49,079 bases of DNA from Actinomycetes bacterium (lineage in GTDB: Bacteria; Actinomycetota; Actinomycetes; Actinomycetales; Demequinaceae), in contig JAEYOR010000007.1 in assembly GCA_023411615.1 (NCBI GenBank), positions 1 to 49,079 on the forward strand, written 5' to 3'. A model generated the notes under the pieces. That model had not been told where the DNA came from. It worked only from the letters and a program-made list of their open reading frames with translations, and did no database searches. A program made the position numbers and the translations under genes. Positions 17,877 to 25,545 of this stretch are shown here, in pieces. The first letter of the stretch is position 1. The number at the start of each line of letters is the position of its first letter.

Positions 17877-18569
17877 ATGCGCGTCGTCATTGCGCGATGT
17901 GCCGCTCGCTACACCGGGCGGCTCAACGCACACTTGCCAACGGCGACGCGCGCGATCATGGTGAAGGCCGACGGTTCGGTGCTTCTTCACTCGGATGGTG
18001 GGTCGTACAAGCCACTCAACTGGATGAGCCCGCCGTGCACGTTGCGCGTCATTGTTGACGTCGATGACGCGACTGAGCCTGTGGTCGAGCGGTGGGTGGT
18101 CCAACACGAAAAGTCGGATGACCGTCTTGAGATCGATCTCTTCGAGATCCATGCTGACACGGAGCACGAACTCGGCGTGGACCCGGGGCTCGTGAAGGAC
18201 GGCGTCGAGGCGCACCTCCAGGAACTGTTGGCTGAGCAGATCGCTTTGTTAGGAGCGGGTGCCACCTTGGTCCGGCGCGAATACCCCACGGCAATCGGGC
18301 CCGTTGACATCCTCGCGCGCACGGCAACGGGCAAAGCGATCGCTGTCGAGATCAAAAGGCGCGGAGACATCGATGGCGTCGAGCAGCTCACCCGTTACCT
18401 CGACCTGCTCAACCGGGATCCACTCCTCGCGCCGGTTGAGGGGGTGTTCGCTGCCCAGGAGATCAAGCCGCAAGCACGTGTGCTTGCCGAAGACCGCGGA
18501 ATTCGTTGCCTCGTGCTCGACTACGAGGCGATGAAGGGCGTTGACAACGCGGGCTCGCGCCTGTTCTAG
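17877..18569 (+). CDS. nucS: Mismatch-specific endonuclease NucS/EndoMS
   Basis: NucS cuts both strands at mismatches and replaces the MutS/MutL system in most actinobacteria. The 230-residue product has an N-terminal beta-rich DNA-binding/dimerisation domain (about 1-110) and a C-terminal RecB-like nuclease domain with Asp144 (VDILAR), Glu158 and Lys160 (VEIKRRG), the PD-(D/E)xK metal site. The C-terminal residues SRLF may form the tail that contacts the beta clamp; that is inferred. ATG 17877 is 7 bp after atpC, the conserved actinobacterial position. No extra mismatch repair gene is in the window. Confidence 0.95.
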   Translation: MRVVIARCAARYTGRLNAHLPTATRAIMVKADGSVLLHSDGGSYKPLNWMSPPCTLRVIVDVDDATEPVVERWVVQHEKSDDRLEIDLFEIHADTEHELGVDPGLVKDGVEAHLQELLAEQIALLGAGATLVRREYPTAIGPVDILARTATGKAIAVEIKRRGDIDGVEQLTRYLDLLNRDPLLAPVEGVFAAQEIKPQARVLAEDRGIRCLVLDYEAMKGVDNAGSRLF

Positions 18570-18610
18570 CGTCGGCACCTGGCGCTCTCGCTTGTTCTAG
18601 CGTCGGCACC
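18562..18610 (+). repeat. Imperfect tandem duplication over the nucS stop
   Basis: The 18-bp sequence TGTTCTAGCGTCGGCACC occurs at 18562-18579 and again at 18593-18610, 31 bp apart. The first copy contains the nucS stop codon. A recent local duplication is the simplest explanation; the second copy supplies a second TAG. No function is evident. Confidence 0.75.
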
Positions 18611-18632
18611 GCGCACTCCGTGCGAGAGAGCC
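18581..18632 (+). terminator. Stem-loop after nucS, possible operon terminator
   Basis: GGCGCTCTCGC (18581-18591) pairs with GCGAGAGAGCC (18622-18632), 11 positions with one mismatch, around a 30-nt loop. It lies just after the ATP synthase-nucS unit and before the beta-glucosidase promoter. There is no T-tract (a short A-run occurs at 18656-18662), so termination strength is uncertain. Confidence 0.4.
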
Positions 18633-18669
18633 GGGCTGAGGGGTGGCGTGTGAGCAAAAAAACAGGGGA

Positions 18670-18706
18670 CTGACGAGAATCGAAACGTTTCGGCTACACT
18701 CAACTC
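18670..18706 (+). promoter_or_regulatory. Beta-glucosidase promoter with LacI-type operator
   Basis: The perfect palindrome CGAAACGTTTCG (18681-18692) lies between a possible -35 CTGACG (18670-18675) and the -10 box TACACT (18695-18700). The ATG at 18707 follows the -10 box after 6 bp, so the message is probably leaderless. A-C-G/C-G-T centred palindromes of this type bind LacI/GalR regulators. The cognate repressor gene is not in the window. Confidence 0.7.
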
Positions 18707-20152
18707 ATGTCCTCCGCAACGTTCCCAGAAGACTTCCTCTTCGGCGCATCAACGGCGTCTTACCAGATCGAAGGTGCCGTCGCCGAAGGCGGCCGCCTCC
18801 CCAGCGTGTGGGACACCTTCGCCCACACCCCCGGGCGCACCCTCAACGGTGACACAGGCGACGTCGCATGTGACCACTACAACCGATACGTCGCTGACAT
18901 CGCCGCCATGGCTGAGATCGGTCTGACCGCCTACCGTTTCTCGCTCGCGTGGCCCCGCTTGCAGCCCACTGGCGAAGGCGAGCTGAATCCGGAAGGTGTC
19001 GCGTTCTACTCGCGTATCTTCGACGAGCTCGAGCGCCACGGCATCACCCCGCTCGTCACGCTCTATCACTGGGACTTGCCGCAGACACTTGAGGACAAGG
19101 GCGGGTGGCCCGTACGCGCCACAGTTGACCACTTTGTCGATTACGCGCGCCGCACGGTCGAGGCCTTCAAGGATCGCGCAGTCAACTGGACAACGTTCAA
19201 TGAGCCGTGGTGCCCTGCGTTCCTTGGCTACTCGTCGGGCGCTCACGCCCCGGGCCGTTCGGAGCCGGCTGCATCCCTTGCCGCCGCGCATCACTTCAAC
19301 CTCGCGCACGGCCTCGCGTATGACGCGATCAAGGACGTCCACCCCGACGCTCAGGTGAGCATTGTCCTCAACTCCCACCTGCCGCGGCCATGGAACGTCG
19401 CGGACCCTCGCGACATCGAGGCCGCGAACAAGATCGACATTCTCGCCAACCGCATCTTCATCGACCCTCTCACGCAAGGGGAGTACCCCGCGGAGCTGCT
19501 CGCCTTCACCTCGGACCTCACCGACTGGTCCTTCCTTCACGAGGGTGACCTCGAGCAGATCAAGGGCCGCATTGATGTGGTGGGCGTCAACTACTACTCA
19601 TCGCACATGGTGCGCTTCAACGACGGCCCGCGTTCGCTCACGGGCGAGGATGGCCACAAGTCCACCAAGTACAGCTGCTGGCCCGGCGCTGACGACGTCG
19701 AATTCATGCCGCTCATCGGCAAGCGCACCACGATGGGCTGGAACGTCGATCCGAGCGGCTTCCACGCCCACCTCTTGCGTATTCACCGTGACTTTGGCCT
19801 GCCCATCATCGTGACCGAAAACGGCGCCTCGTGGCCCGATGAGCTGAGTGAGGACGGCCGCATCCGCGATGAGGACCGCTACTCGTACCTCCACGATCAC
19901 CTCGCAGCCGTACAAAGAGCAATGGCCGAGGGTGCGGACATCCGTGGCTACATGGCGTGGAGCCTCATGGACAACTTTGAATGGGGCTATGGGTACACGA
20001 AGCGATTCGGCATGATCCGCGTCGACTACGAATCCCAGCAGCGCACGTGGAAGGACTCGGCGTACTGGTACCGCGAGATGATTTCTCGCCGCGCGCTTGT
20101 GCCGGTGACGGATGTAGAGTCCTTGGTGGAGACGCCTCCGCGCTCCTACTGA
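18707..20152 (+). CDS. Intracellular beta-glucosidase, glycoside hydrolase family 1
   Basis: The enzyme hydrolyses terminal beta-glucosides such as cellobiose with retention of configuration. The 481-residue product is a single GH1 barrel. The acid/base Glu166 lies in TFNEPW and the nucleophile Glu371 in VTENG; the N-terminal FLFGASTASYQIEG is also diagnostic. There is no signal peptide, so it works on imported disaccharides or their phosphates. The lack of phosphate-binding residues could not be checked, but the sugar ABC importer at 45690-49033 suggests unphosphorylated substrate. The gene is monocistronic: its own operator lies upstream and a strong intrinsic terminator follows. Its start is probably leaderless. 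Confidence 0.94.
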   Translation: MSSATFPEDFLFGASTASYQIEGAVAEGGRLPSVWDTFAHTPGRTLNGDTGDVACDHYNRYVADIAAMAEIGLTAYRFSLAWPRLQPTGEGELNPEGVAFYSRIFDELERHGITPLVTLYHWDLPQTLEDKGGWPVRATVDHFVDYARRTVEAFKDRAVNWTTFNEPWCPAFLGYSSGAHAPGRSEPAASLAAAHHFNLAHGLAYDAIKDVHPDAQVSIVLNSHLPRPWNVADPRDIEAANKIDILANRIFIDPLTQGEYPAELLAFTSDLTDWSFLHEGDLEQIKGRIDVVGVNYYSSHMVRFNDGPRSLTGEDGHKSTKYSCWPGADDVEFMPLIGKRTTMGWNVDPSGFHAHLLRIHRDFGLPIIVTENGASWPDELSEDGRIRDEDRYSYLHDHLAAVQRAMAEGADIRGYMAWSLMDNFEWGYGYTKRFGMIRVDYESQQRTWKDSAYWYREMISRRALVPVTDVESLVETPPRSY

Positions 20153-20156
20153 CTGT

Positions 20157-20204
20157 CCGGCGTCGCGCCCTTCCCCCCCTCGGGCGCGGCGCCGGCACCT
20201 TTTC
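20157..20204 (+). terminator. Strong intrinsic terminator of the beta-glucosidase gene
   Basis: CCGGCGTCGCGCCC (20157-20170) pairs along all 14 positions, with one G-T, to GGGCGCGGCGCCGG (20182-20195). The loop is C-rich and the stem is followed by CACCTTTTCT. It starts 4 bp after the stop codon. This is the clearest Rho-independent terminator in the window. Confidence 0.9.
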
Positions 20205-20251
20205 TACAGCGTCGTGATCGCGTCCAGGTCCCGTGCCTGCAGAAGAGTTCG

Positions 20252-20263
20252 TAGACTCGAGTC
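20252..20263 (+). promoter_or_regulatory. -10 box of a leaderless gene
   Basis: TAGACT (20252-20257) is followed by 6 bp and then the ATG at 20264. There is no purine-rich ribosome binding site at the usual distance, so the transcript probably starts at or next to the start codon. Confidence 0.6.
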
Positions 20264-20575
20264 ATGCCCTCTAAGCGCCGCTCCTCCAAGCGTCCCTACG
20301 GGCAGCCTCACCCAGAACTGGATGTCGAGCGCCTGCGCGGCTCGATGGGCGCGTGGCGGGAGTCGGGCCCGCGAGGTGAGGACTACTGGGTAGCGATTCC
20401 GCGCCCAACCGACAAGACGTACACCTGCCCGGGCTGCGGTGGTGTGATCGAGGGCGACGTCCAACACATCGTCGCGTGGCCCGCTGAATCGATTCTCGGC
20501 GAGCAAGCCGCCGCGGAGGCTCGCCGACACTGGCATCGGGGATGCTGGACCAACTTTGGGAGGGTGCGTGGCTGA
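20264..20575 (+). CDS. Small CxxC/HxxC protein of unknown function
   Basis: This 103-residue basic protein carries C55-x2-C58 (CPGCG) and H91-x2-C94 (HRGCW), with His68 and His89 nearby. The arrangement fits a single structural zinc site of treble-clef or degenerate HNH type. The N-terminus is a run of Lys, Arg and Ser. Similar small proteins seem to be widespread in actinobacteria, often followed by an alpha/beta hydrolase, but I know of no assigned function. A nuclease role is not supported, because the catalytic His-Asn pair of HNH enzymes is not clear. It is followed by an 8-bp overlap with the first hydrolase gene. Confidence 0.8.
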   Translation: MPSKRRSSKRPYGQPHPELDVERLRGSMGAWRESGPRGEDYWVAIPRPTDKTYTCPGCGGVIEGDVQHIVAWPAESILGEQAAAEARRHWHRGCWTNFGRVRG

Positions 20576-21314
20576 GGTTGAGATTGGCTCGATGACGGTG
20601 CTTCCGGCCCGTCGCGAGGAGATCGAACTGCTTACGGAGGACGGCCTCACGCTCGTGGGCGAGCTCGCGACCCCGGCCGCTGGACCCATTGCCGCCACCC
20701 TCATCACCTTGCACCCGCTGCCCACCCACGGCGGTTTCATGGATTCTCATATCCTCCGCAAAGCGTCGTGGCGTTTGCCCGCTCTCGCCGGTATCGCCGT
20801 GCTTCGATTCAACATGCGTGGAACCTCGTCGGCCCGCGGTACTTCCGAGGGATCCTTCGATGAGGGTGTGGGGGAAGCGGCCGACGTTCGGGCCGCAGTC
20901 GATTTTGCCGTCGCCCGGGGCTTGCCTCACCGCTGGCTCCTCGGTTGGAGTTTTGGGACAGAGCTGGCGCTCATGTACGGAGCCGCTCTTGATATCGAGG
21001 GGGCGATCTTGTTATCGCCACCGCTGCACCGGGCGCAGCCACGGGACCTTGAGTCGTGGGAGCAGTCTGGCAAGCCCGTGACAGTGCTCGTTCCAGAGCT
21101 TGATGATTTTCTGCAACCTCCGCAGGCGGCGCAGCGCTTCCAGCCGTTGCCAAGCGCCCGCCTCATCCCCGTGGACGGTGCGAAGCATCTGTGGGTGGGG
21201 GAGAAGTACGTGCGTCTGGTGCTCGACGAAGTGGTGAATGTGGTTGCTCCGGGCGCCGGGCCACTTCCTACGCATGTGAATGAAGCCGAGGCGGCAAGAG
21301 GAGACAACCCGTGA
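20568..21314 (+). CDS. Alpha/beta hydrolase fold protein
   Basis: The 248-residue protein contains the nucleophile elbow GWSFGTE with Ser128, the oxyanion region around HPLPTHGG (49-56), and the final histidine likely in the segment DGAKHLWVG. The preceding FNMRGTSSARG segment is typical of hydrolases acting on small esters or related to the YsgA/dienelactone group. No signal peptide is present. GTG 20568 follows GGGAGGG closely and overlaps the upstream gene; ATG 20592 is a possible later start. The stop overlaps the next hydrolase (GTGA), so both are made together. The substrate is unknown. Confidence 0.85.
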   Translation: MAEVEIGSMTVLPARREEIELLTEDGLTLVGELATPAAGPIAATLITLHPLPTHGGFMDSHILRKASWRLPALAGIAVLRFNMRGTSSARGTSEGSFDEGVGEAADVRAAVDFAVARGLPHRWLLGWSFGTELALMYGAALDIEGAILLSPPLHRAQPRDLESWEQSGKPVTVLVPELDDFLQPPQAAQRFQPLPSARLIPVDGAKHLWVGEKYVRLVLDEVVNVVAPGAGPLPTHVNEAEAARGDNP

Positions 21315-22075
21315 CTCGATCGCACCGTGTTCCGTTGGTCTTGATCAACGCCTTTCCGCTCGATAAGGAGCAATGGGAGCCCCTCCTCGCCGCTCTCGAC
21401 GAGGCCGACGTTCCGGTGGGCGACATCATCACGTTCGACCCACCAGGGCTCGGCGACATGCCGGCAACCGAAGAGTCGCCATCGCTCGAACTCATCGCAG
21501 ACGCCGCTGTCATGGCGATGCGCGAGGTCACCGGGTGGACCGAGGCGCTGTGGGTGGGCTGCTCGATGGGCGGCTATGTGGCGATGGCGATTCTTGATCG
21601 CCATCCCGACGCTGTGGCTGGGCTCGGTCTTCTCGGCACGAGGGCGAGCGCCGACGCTCCAGAGGGCGCCGCACGGCGCGAACAGGCCGCTCGCGATGCC
21701 GAGGCACACGACGGCATCGACAATCCCGTAGACCATGCACGCGGGCTTATCAGCGAGGCGAGTGCGAGCGATGCTGACCTTCTTGGCGCCGTGGTGGCGA
21801 ATGTCGCCCGTCAAAAGGGCGTCGGTATCGCATGGGGTCAGCGGGCGATGGCCGCGCGGCCGTCGCGTCTGAGCATCCTCGAAAACGCGAGTGCGCCCGC
21901 TTTTGTCATGCGCGGTGCGGATGACGCGATTACGAGCGCAGCGGACGCGCAAGCGATGGCTGAGGCGCTAGAGGTTGACGTCGTGACGTTGCCGGGCGTT
22001 GGCCACCTTGTGGGGCTCGAAGCGCCCACGGCCGTGGCGGAGCAGATCGCAACTCTCGCTCGCACGGCTCGCTAA
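21311..22075 (+). CDS. Alpha/beta hydrolase, second of a coupled pair
   Basis: The 254-residue cytoplasmic protein has the nucleophile elbow GCSMGGY with Ser85, an Asp in the segment MRGADDAIT and the catalytic His in GVGHLVG, so the triad appears complete. The layout is like that of the 3-oxoadipate enol-lactonase/BioH-type hydrolases with a helical cap. It shares a 4-bp overlap with the preceding hydrolase but little sequence with it, so the pair is not a recent duplication. It ends 7 bp before the convergent gene on the other strand. The substrate is unknown. Confidence 0.87.
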   Translation: MTRSHRVPLVLINAFPLDKEQWEPLLAALDEADVPVGDIITFDPPGLGDMPATEESPSLELIADAAVMAMREVTGWTEALWVGCSMGGYVAMAILDRHPDAVAGLGLLGTRASADAPEGAARREQAARDAEAHDGIDNPVDHARGLISEASASDADLLGAVVANVARQKGVGIAWGQRAMAARPSRLSILENASAPAFVMRGADDAITSAADAQAMAEALEVDVVTLPGVGHLVGLEAPTAVAEQIATLARTAR

Positions 22076-22082
22076 GGCACCG

Positions 22083-22487
22083 TTAGTACGTATTGCCGGC
22101 CTCAAGGCGGATTGCGAGAGCCTCGGTCAAAGGGATCGACTCGCCATCGCGCGCGCCCCGGCCCAGTTCAAGCGGCGGGTCCGCTGGCTCAAGGTGAGCC
22201 CCAGTGAAGCGTGCCGCAAGCGACCCAGGCGCATGGAGCAAGTAGAAGTGGCCCTCGGTACTGACACCGATGCTGCGATCGCGCTTGATGTACCAGCCCA
22301 CCACGTTGGTCTTGTAGCGCGCGGTACCCGTGTAAGCGCGCGCGTAGAGCCTCTCGGGCTGGATGCCCTTGGAGATCGCCTGAGCGGCAAACTCGCGTAT
22401 GAGGACTGCGGCCTGCGCGCTTTCACCCTGGCGGCGTCGTTCAAGCCGTGCAGCGAGCTCGAAGGCGTCCTCCGCACGACGGTTCAT
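22083..22487 (-). CDS. Small soluble protein of unknown function
   Basis: The 134-residue protein has a charged helical N-terminus (about 1-45) followed by an alternating region containing ARAYTGTARYKTNVVGWYIK and HFYLLHAPGSLAARF that looks like beta strands. It has no membrane segment, signal or recognised motif. The start lies 5 bp after the stop of the 662-residue coiled-coil gene on the same strand, so the two are probably in one operon and might act together. I do not recognise the family. Confidence 0.8.
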   Translation of the reverse strand: MNRRAEDAFELAARLERRRQGESAQAAVLIREFAAQAISKGIQPERLYARAYTGTARYKTNVVGWYIKRDRSIGVSTEGHFYLLHAPGSLAARFTGAHLEPADPPLELGRGARDGESIPLTEALAIRLEAGNTY

Positions 22488-22492
22488 GGATG

Positions 22493-24481
22493 CTACTCAG
22501 CCTGGCCAGCGTGCTTCGCGTCCTTGTCTGCGTGCTCCTTGGCGAGCTTGGACGCGGCAGCGAGGTTGTGGACGGGGTCCGCAGCGAGCAGAGTGCGGAG
22601 TTCATCAAGGTAAGCGGTGATCGACTCGCGTTGCTGGTTGAGTTCGGCCACTTCCTTGTTGGCGAGGGCGCGCTCGCGCTCAGCGTCGGTCACGGCCTCA
22701 GAGATGATCGTCTCAGCGTGCTCACGAGCCCCGGACACAATGTCGTCTGCGTTGTGACGAGCGTTGCTGAGCAGCGTCCGCGCGTGCTCCTCGGCGTCGC
22801 GGCGCGCCTGCTCGGCGCGCTCGAGAGCCTCGGCCAACTGAGCCTCAGCCTCGTTGGCTCGAGCCTTGGCGTCGGCGACCATCGCCTCGGTTTCGGCCTT
22901 GACGGCGGCATGGCGGTCGGTGAGCTCGCGCTCGGCGGACTCACGACGTTGCGCGATCTCGATCTGGAGGTCCTCGCGGGTACGGCGTGCCTCTTCGCTC
23001 GCTGCCTCGGACTCGGCGTGGGCCTCACTGCGCATGCGCTCGGCGTCTGCGGTCGCCTTTTCGAGCAGGGCAGTCGCCTCAGCCTGCGCTGCGGCGGTGG
23101 TGTTTTGTGCCTCCGTCTCGGTCTGCTCGCGCAACGCCTTGAGCTCGGCATTGACCTGCGCACGCAAAGCGGTGACATCGGTCTGGGTGCGCTTGCGCAG
23201 ATCTGCCGTGTCGTTGTCGGCCCGCTGGCGGGTCTGAGCGGCGTAGTGGTCGGCTGCGGCGCGAGTGTCGGCGTCGTGCTGATCCGCGTCCGCGATGGTG
23301 GAGGCGTGGTACTGGTCGGCTTCCGTTGAGCGCGCTGCGTGGTACTGATCCGCTTCGGCGACCTTGCCTGCGTGGTAGCGGTCGGCTTCCTTCGTCGTCG
23401 AGTCGGCGTACTCGTCAGCTTCGGCGACCTTGGCCGCGTGGAAGTGGTCCGCTTCTTTGGCGGTGCTGTCCGCGTACTCGTCGGCTTCGGCAACCTTTGT
23501 TGCGTAGTAGCGGTCCGCCTCGGCCGTGCGCTCAGTTGCCGTCCGTTCGGTCTCGGCACGCAATGCCTCGGCCTCGCGGCGTGCGGCCGAAATCGTCGTC
23601 GCGGCCTGCTTGTCGGCGTCGGCGCGAATAGCCGCAGCCTCACGCTGGAGTGCGGTCGCCTGGTCCTGAGCCTTCTCGACAATCGCCTCGGCCTCGGACT
23701 GCGCGACGTCGAGCCTCTCCGCGGCCTCGCGTTCAAGCCGCTCCGCCTCGGCACGGGCACTTGCGAGCGCCTGCTCCGCCTCTGCCTGGAGACGCTGGGC
23801 CTCCGCATTCGCGGCGGCAACCGTGCGTTCGGCCTCGCCGCGCGCCGTGTCGACGAGCTCGGTCGCTTCACGCTGTGCGGACACTCGCAATTCGGTGACT
23901 TCGCGCTCGACTGTGGCGCGGAGGGAATGTGCTTCGCGCTCGGCGCCGGTGCGCTTTTCCGCGACCTCCGCATCGACCTGAGCGGAAATTCGCTCGGCCT
24001 CGCGGCTCGCCTTCGCGACAAGTTCCTGCGCCTGACGCTCTGACGCCTCACGGGTCAGCAATGCGGCGGACTCAGCCGCAGTCTTGATCTCTTCCGCCTC
24101 GCGGCGGCTCTGAGTGAGGATCTCGGAGACTTCGTTATCCGCTCGCGCGCGCAATTGCTGGGCGGCCACGTTGGCTCGCGCAATGGTGTCTTGCGCGTGC
24201 GTGTTCGCCCGGTTCACTACATCGGCCGACTGCTCTTCAGCGGAGCGCAAGAGGTGCTCGACGCGAGCGCCGAGGCCCTTGTACGTGGGTTGGTCGGACT
24301 CGGCGGCATTCTTCTGCAACTCGTCGAGACGCTGGCTCGCTTGCGCTGCCTCATTCCGCGCCTGCTCAGCCTCCTGCTGCGCAGCAGCGAGGGATTCCTC
24401 GAGCCGCATCAGGTGCGCGGAGACCGCATCGCGGTCATAGCCGCGCATAGCGACAGGAAAGGGCAGGTTCTCGTCGGCCAT
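22493..24481 (-). CDS. DivIVA-like long coiled-coil protein with 11-residue repeats
   Basis: The 662-residue protein begins with PFPVAMRGYDRDAVSAHL (6-23), which resembles the N-terminal DivIVA/Wag31 domain that finds negatively curved membrane. Almost all the rest is Ala/Glu/Arg-rich alpha-helix without proline, as in intermediate-filament-like scaffolds such as FilP and Scy of streptomycetes. Residues 321-430 are ten tandem 11-residue units of the pattern EADxYxAxxxx, rich in Tyr and His. There is no membrane segment. The ATG follows GAGGAGAACC (minus strand, 24484-24493). A role in polar growth, division or envelope organisation is inference. Some databases label such proteins cellulose-binding, without good basis. 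Confidence 0.85.
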   Translation of the reverse strand: MADENLPFPVAMRGYDRDAVSAHLMRLEESLAAAQQEAEQARNEAAQASQRLDELQKNAAESDQPTYKGLGARVEHLLRSAEEQSADVVNRANTHAQDTIARANVAAQQLRARADNEVSEILTQSRREAEEIKTAAESAALLTREASERQAQELVAKASREAERISAQVDAEVAEKRTGAEREAHSLRATVEREVTELRVSAQREATELVDTARGEAERTVAAANAEAQRLQAEAEQALASARAEAERLEREAAERLDVAQSEAEAIVEKAQDQATALQREAAAIRADADKQAATTISAARREAEALRAETERTATERTAEADRYYATKVAEADEYADSTAKEADHFHAAKVAEADEYADSTTKEADRYHAGKVAEADQYHAARSTEADQYHASTIADADQHDADTRAAADHYAAQTRQRADNDTADLRKRTQTDVTALRAQVNAELKALREQTETEAQNTTAAAQAEATALLEKATADAERMRSEAHAESEAASEEARRTREDLQIEIAQRRESAERELTDRHAAVKAETEAMVADAKARANEAEAQLAEALERAEQARRDAEEHARTLLSNARHNADDIVSGAREHAETIISEAVTDAERERALANKEVAELNQQRESITAYLDELRTLLAADPVHNLAAASKLAKEHADKDAKHAGQAE
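23192..23521 (-). repeat. Ten 33-bp coding repeats in the coiled-coil gene
   Basis: Ten units of 33 bp encode 11-residue repeats. The first seven (23291-23521) all begin EAD and share Tyr or Phe at position 5; the last three are degenerate. Units one, three and five end in KVA and units two and four have YADST, so the array probably grew partly by doubling of a 66-bp unit. The 11-residue period fits a right-handed hendecad coiled coil. Confidence 0.85.
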
Positions 24482-24576
24482 CGGTTCTCCTCATCGGTGG
24501 GCCTCAGCCACACAACATTAGCCGGGCGCGCGCGGGCATACAAAGCCACAACTGGGGCCTCTTGCGCGTTGTCTCC

Positions 24577-24602
24577 TAGACTGTACGCCGACGATTCGGA
24601 GG
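24577..24602 (+). promoter_or_regulatory. Promoter and ribosome binding site of the 24610 operon
   Basis: A -10 box TAGACT (24577-24582) is followed by a short leader with the ribosome binding site GGAGG (24598-24602), 7 nt before GTG 24610. The 128-bp space from 24482 also holds the promoter region of the divergent coiled-coil gene; no shared operator is seen. Confidence 0.55.
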
Positions 24603-24609
24603 AAATGAC

Positions 24610-25545
24610 GTGACATTGCGCACCACAGCGATCATCGCGGGTGTGTTGGGCTTGGTGATGTTCCTTACGGGCTGGGTCGCTTCGGCGGTCCGCGATGACC
24701 GTGAGGTTGTCACCCGCGAGAGCCTTGACACTCCCGTTGTGGTGCTTGGTCCTGAGGTCCTCGCACTGCCTGGTATCGAGCGGATCGCCATTAACGGTTC
24801 CGGCGCGCTCGATGCGAACACGGCGCGCCCCGTGGACGCGGAGGCGTGGCTGAAGCGCCACTCCGCGACGTACGTGCTGGGCTATGAGAACTGGGATGAC
24901 TTGGCGACGCGTACGGGTACGCGTATCACGACGCCTTCGGTCGCACCGAGTCCGAGTGCCGCTCCCACCGCCGACGCTGCAACCGCCGACGCTGCAACCG
25001 CCGACGCTGCCACGGCCGAGACGACGACGGAAGACGCCGCATCGCCGAGCCCTGCGCAAGACGCCGACGATTCCGGCGTCAGCGAGGCCGACGCCGAGAC
25101 CTTGTATGACTATGGCTCGAACGACTTGTGGCGACACTCGTGGCGAGGTGAGTCGCGCCTTGTCGTCACCGGGGCTACCGTTGCCGCTGGTGAGACGCTC
25201 GTCGTCTTCGATGAGACAGGCGACAAGCTCGAGTCGGTCGAGTTCTACGCCGTGCGCGACGTCAATGACGAGTGGATCGGCCCGATGATGTGGGTGGGCG
25301 GCGCGCTCGCCGTCCTCGGTGTTGTCGCCGCTTTGTCGGCGCTCATTGACATCCGTCCCATCCAAGCGCGCGTCGAGACCTGGCAGCGGAAGCGCTCGGG
25401 CGCCGCGGCCACGCCACCGCGCCCGGGTTCCCGACGTGAAAGGCGCCTCGCCGGTTCCACCTTGCCCGAGGTCCTCCTCGACGAGACGGATACGGGGACG
25501 ATCCCAACGATCGACCCCACACGGCCTACGGGGGGTGGAGCATGA
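24610..25545 (+). CDS. Membrane protein of unknown function with a repeat-containing linker
   Basis: The 311-residue protein has one N-terminal membrane helix (about 6-26) and a second near 222-245 (MMWVGGALAVLGVVAALSALI). Residues 27-220 are predicted to be outside the membrane, followed by a basic cytoplasmic tail of 65 residues. The outer part contains a low-complexity linker (about 112-160) of Ala, Thr, Asp, Pro and Ser with three ADAAT-type repeats. GTG 24610 follows GGAGG. Its stop overlaps the lipoprotein gene (ATGA), suggesting that the two products work together at the cell surface. I do not recognise the family. Confidence 0.8.
   Translation: MTLRTTAIIAGVLGLVMFLTGWVASAVRDDREVVTRESLDTPVVVLGPEVLALPGIERIAINGSGALDANTARPVDAEAWLKRHSATYVLGYENWDDLATRTGTRITTPSVAPSPSAAPTADAATADAATADAATAETTTEDAASPSPAQDADDSGVSEADAETLYDYGSNDLWRHSWRGESRLVVTGATVAAGETLVVFDETGDKLESVEFYAVRDVNDEWIGPMMWVGGALAVLGVVAALSALIDIRPIQARVETWQRKRSGAAATPPRPGSRRERRLAGSTLPEVLLDETDTGTIPTIDPTRPTGGGA
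24970..25014 (+). repeat. Three tandem 15-bp repeats
   Basis: The unit GCCGACGCTGCAACC occurs three times (24970-24984, 24985-24999, 25000-25014; the last unit has two changes), encoding Ala-Asp-Ala-Ala-Thr each time. It is a small in-frame minisatellite in an extracellular linker and could vary in copy number between strains without breaking the frame. Confidence 0.85.

Noticed and set aside
23192..23521. CRISPR array
   Set aside because: Repeats are directly adjacent in-frame coding units without spacers, and there are no cas genes.
22448..24613. Plus-strand open frames over the coiled-coil gene
   Set aside because: They are compositional shadows of the Ala/Glu repeats; the minus-strand frame is intact with an SD and a DivIVA-like start.
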